Origin: Pseudomonadota bacterium
GTDB lineage: Bacteria; Pseudomonadota; Gammaproteobacteria; Halothiobacillales; Halothiobacillaceae
DNA length: 64,000 bases
NCBI GenBank assembly: GCA_021801265.1
Contig: JAJYYE010000001.1
Span: 558,001-622,000, forward strand
Direction: 5' to 3'
Position 1 is the first letter of the stretch. Every line of letters starts with the position of its first letter. A program made the position numbers and the translations under genes. Positions 63,352 to 64,000 of the stretch are shown here, in pieces. The notes under the pieces are model-generated. The model searched no databases and was not told where the DNA came from. It worked only from the letters and a program-made list of their open reading frames with translations.

Positions 63352-64000
63352 ATGACGACACATTACGATTTGATTGTGCTCGGCGGCGGTTCGGGTGGTT
63401 TGGCGGTGGCTGAACGCGCGGTACAGTACGGTCAGCGCGTGGCCGTCATTGAGCCGCATAAACTCGGTGGCACCTGTGTGAATTTAGGCTGCGTGCCGAA
63501 GAAGGTCATGTGGTATGCCGCGAACATGGCGCATGCGCGTCACGAGGCGGAAGGCTGGGGTTTTGCACCCCTGCATGACCGCGTGGATTTCGCCAAACTG
63601 GTTGCTGGCCGACGGCAGTTTGTCGATAACATCACCCAGTTTTGGGATGGTTATGCGGTCGATCTTGGTATTGACATCATTCAGGGGTGGGGCGTTTTAA
63701 CGGGGGCAAATACCGTCAGCGTCAACGGTCAGTGTTATACCGCACCGCACATTGTGCTTTCCACGGGTGGCAAACCCTTGGTGCCCCCCGTGCCCGGTGC
63801 GGCGTTAGGTATTACCTCGGATGGGTTTTTTGATCTTGAAATCCTGCCCGAACGGGTCGCCGTGATCGGTGGTGGTTACATCGGTGTTGAGTTGGCGGGC
63901 GTGTTGCATGCACTCGGCAGCGCGGTGACCTTGCTGGATATGCTGGATTCCGTGATTGCGCCGTTTGATTCGATTCTGCGTGAAACGGCGACCGAAAATT
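63352..64000 (+). CDS. gor: Glutathione reductase, 3' end outside the window
   Basis: 216 codons are visible before the window ends. FAD-binding G-G-G-S-G-G (11-16), redox-active disulfide G-G-T-C-V-N-L-G-C-V-P-K-K (39-51, C42 and C47) and the start of the NADPH domain with G-G-G-Y-I-G-V-E (near 182-189). Typical length is about 450. AAGG precedes the ATG by about 10 bases. It provides reduced glutathione for the fusion peroxiredoxin upstream and probably for persulfide metabolism. Confidence 0.92.
   Translation, partial: MTTHYDLIVLGGGSGGLAVAERAVQYGQRVAVIEPHKLGGTCVNLGCVPKKVMWYAANMAHARHEAEGWGFAPLHDRVDFAKLVAGRRQFVDNITQFWDGYAVDLGIDIIQGWGVLTGANTVSVNGQCYTAPHIVLSTGGKPLVPPVPGAALGITSDGFFDLEILPERVAVIGGGYIGVELAGVLHALGSAVTLLDMLDSVIAPFDSILRETATEN

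Overview
The window looks like chromosomal DNA of a free-living gammaproteobacterium, most likely a sulfur-oxidising chemolithotroph of the Halothiobacillus type. This is inferred from gene content and was not tested by any search. The signs are several sulfur-handling proteins (two exported DsrE-like proteins, an exported tandem rhodanese, an ArsR-rhodanese regulator, a YeeE/YedE thiosulfate-type transporter and a metallo-beta-lactamase-fold persulfide dioxygenase-like enzyme) together with typical gammaproteobacterial blocks (yajC-secD-secF with tgt-queA, phoB-phoR, pilS-pilR, lptM-lysA, arsC-dapE). No rRNA, tRNA, CRISPR array or intact insertion sequence was seen.

Layout. 1-500: window edge and a decayed corA. 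702-2475: a GT4 glycosyltransferase and a PAP2 phosphatase. 2927-14722: a complete, tightly overlapping type II secretion operon gspC to gspN, lacking only the prepilin peptidase. 14912-16308: a DUF4395 membrane protein facing an exported DsrE-like protein. 16528-19588: a fosmidomycin-resistance-type MFS pump and selO on the minus strand, with selO lying between two 164-bp inverted-repeat elements. 20074-22305: a CPA1 antiporter, a small acidic protein and an exported thioredoxin-like protein. 22461-29860, minus strand: a seven-gene translationally coupled operon that starts with an ArsR-rhodanese sensor and continues moxR - DUF58 - DUF4381 - VWA - VWA/TPR - BatD-like. 29938-34642: metal and sulfur block (CDF exporter, CadR/PbrR-like MerR regulator, YeeE/YedE, MBL-fold enzyme, MFS). 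34691-42597: DUF4124 protein, phoR-phoB, nadC, cytochrome c, arsC-like, dapE, murJ. 42628-46559: DUF2076 protein, second DsrE-like protein, inositol-monophosphatase-family protein, exported rhodanese. 47169-50527: PP0621-family protein, pilS, pilR. 50701-57347, minus strand: host-attachment-like protein, then queA-tgt-yajC-secD-secF ending in a clear terminator. 58160-64000: hydrolase, RsmB-like methyltransferase, lptM, lysA, peroxiredoxin-glutaredoxin fusion, and a glutathione reductase cut by the window end.

Regulation readable in the sequence: two near-identical palindromes (29888-29913 and 33291-33312) sit at the ArsR-rhodanese promoter and at the divergent MBL-enzyme/MFS promoter, which predicts a small reactive-sulfur regulon. 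A MerR-type 19-bp-spacer promoter precedes the CDF gene, a Pho box precedes phoB, and an OxyR-like four-part ATAG/CTAT site precedes the peroxiredoxin fusion.

The most unusual prediction is that the ArsR-rhodanese gene heads, and overlaps by 8 bases, a MoxR/VWA operon, so this AAA+/von Willebrand module may be switched by persulfide or sulfide. Other features of note are a GspE without its zinc-binding cysteines, the element-flanked selO, and a second dispersed repeat family (three copies near 50.5, 57.4 and 59.1 kb).
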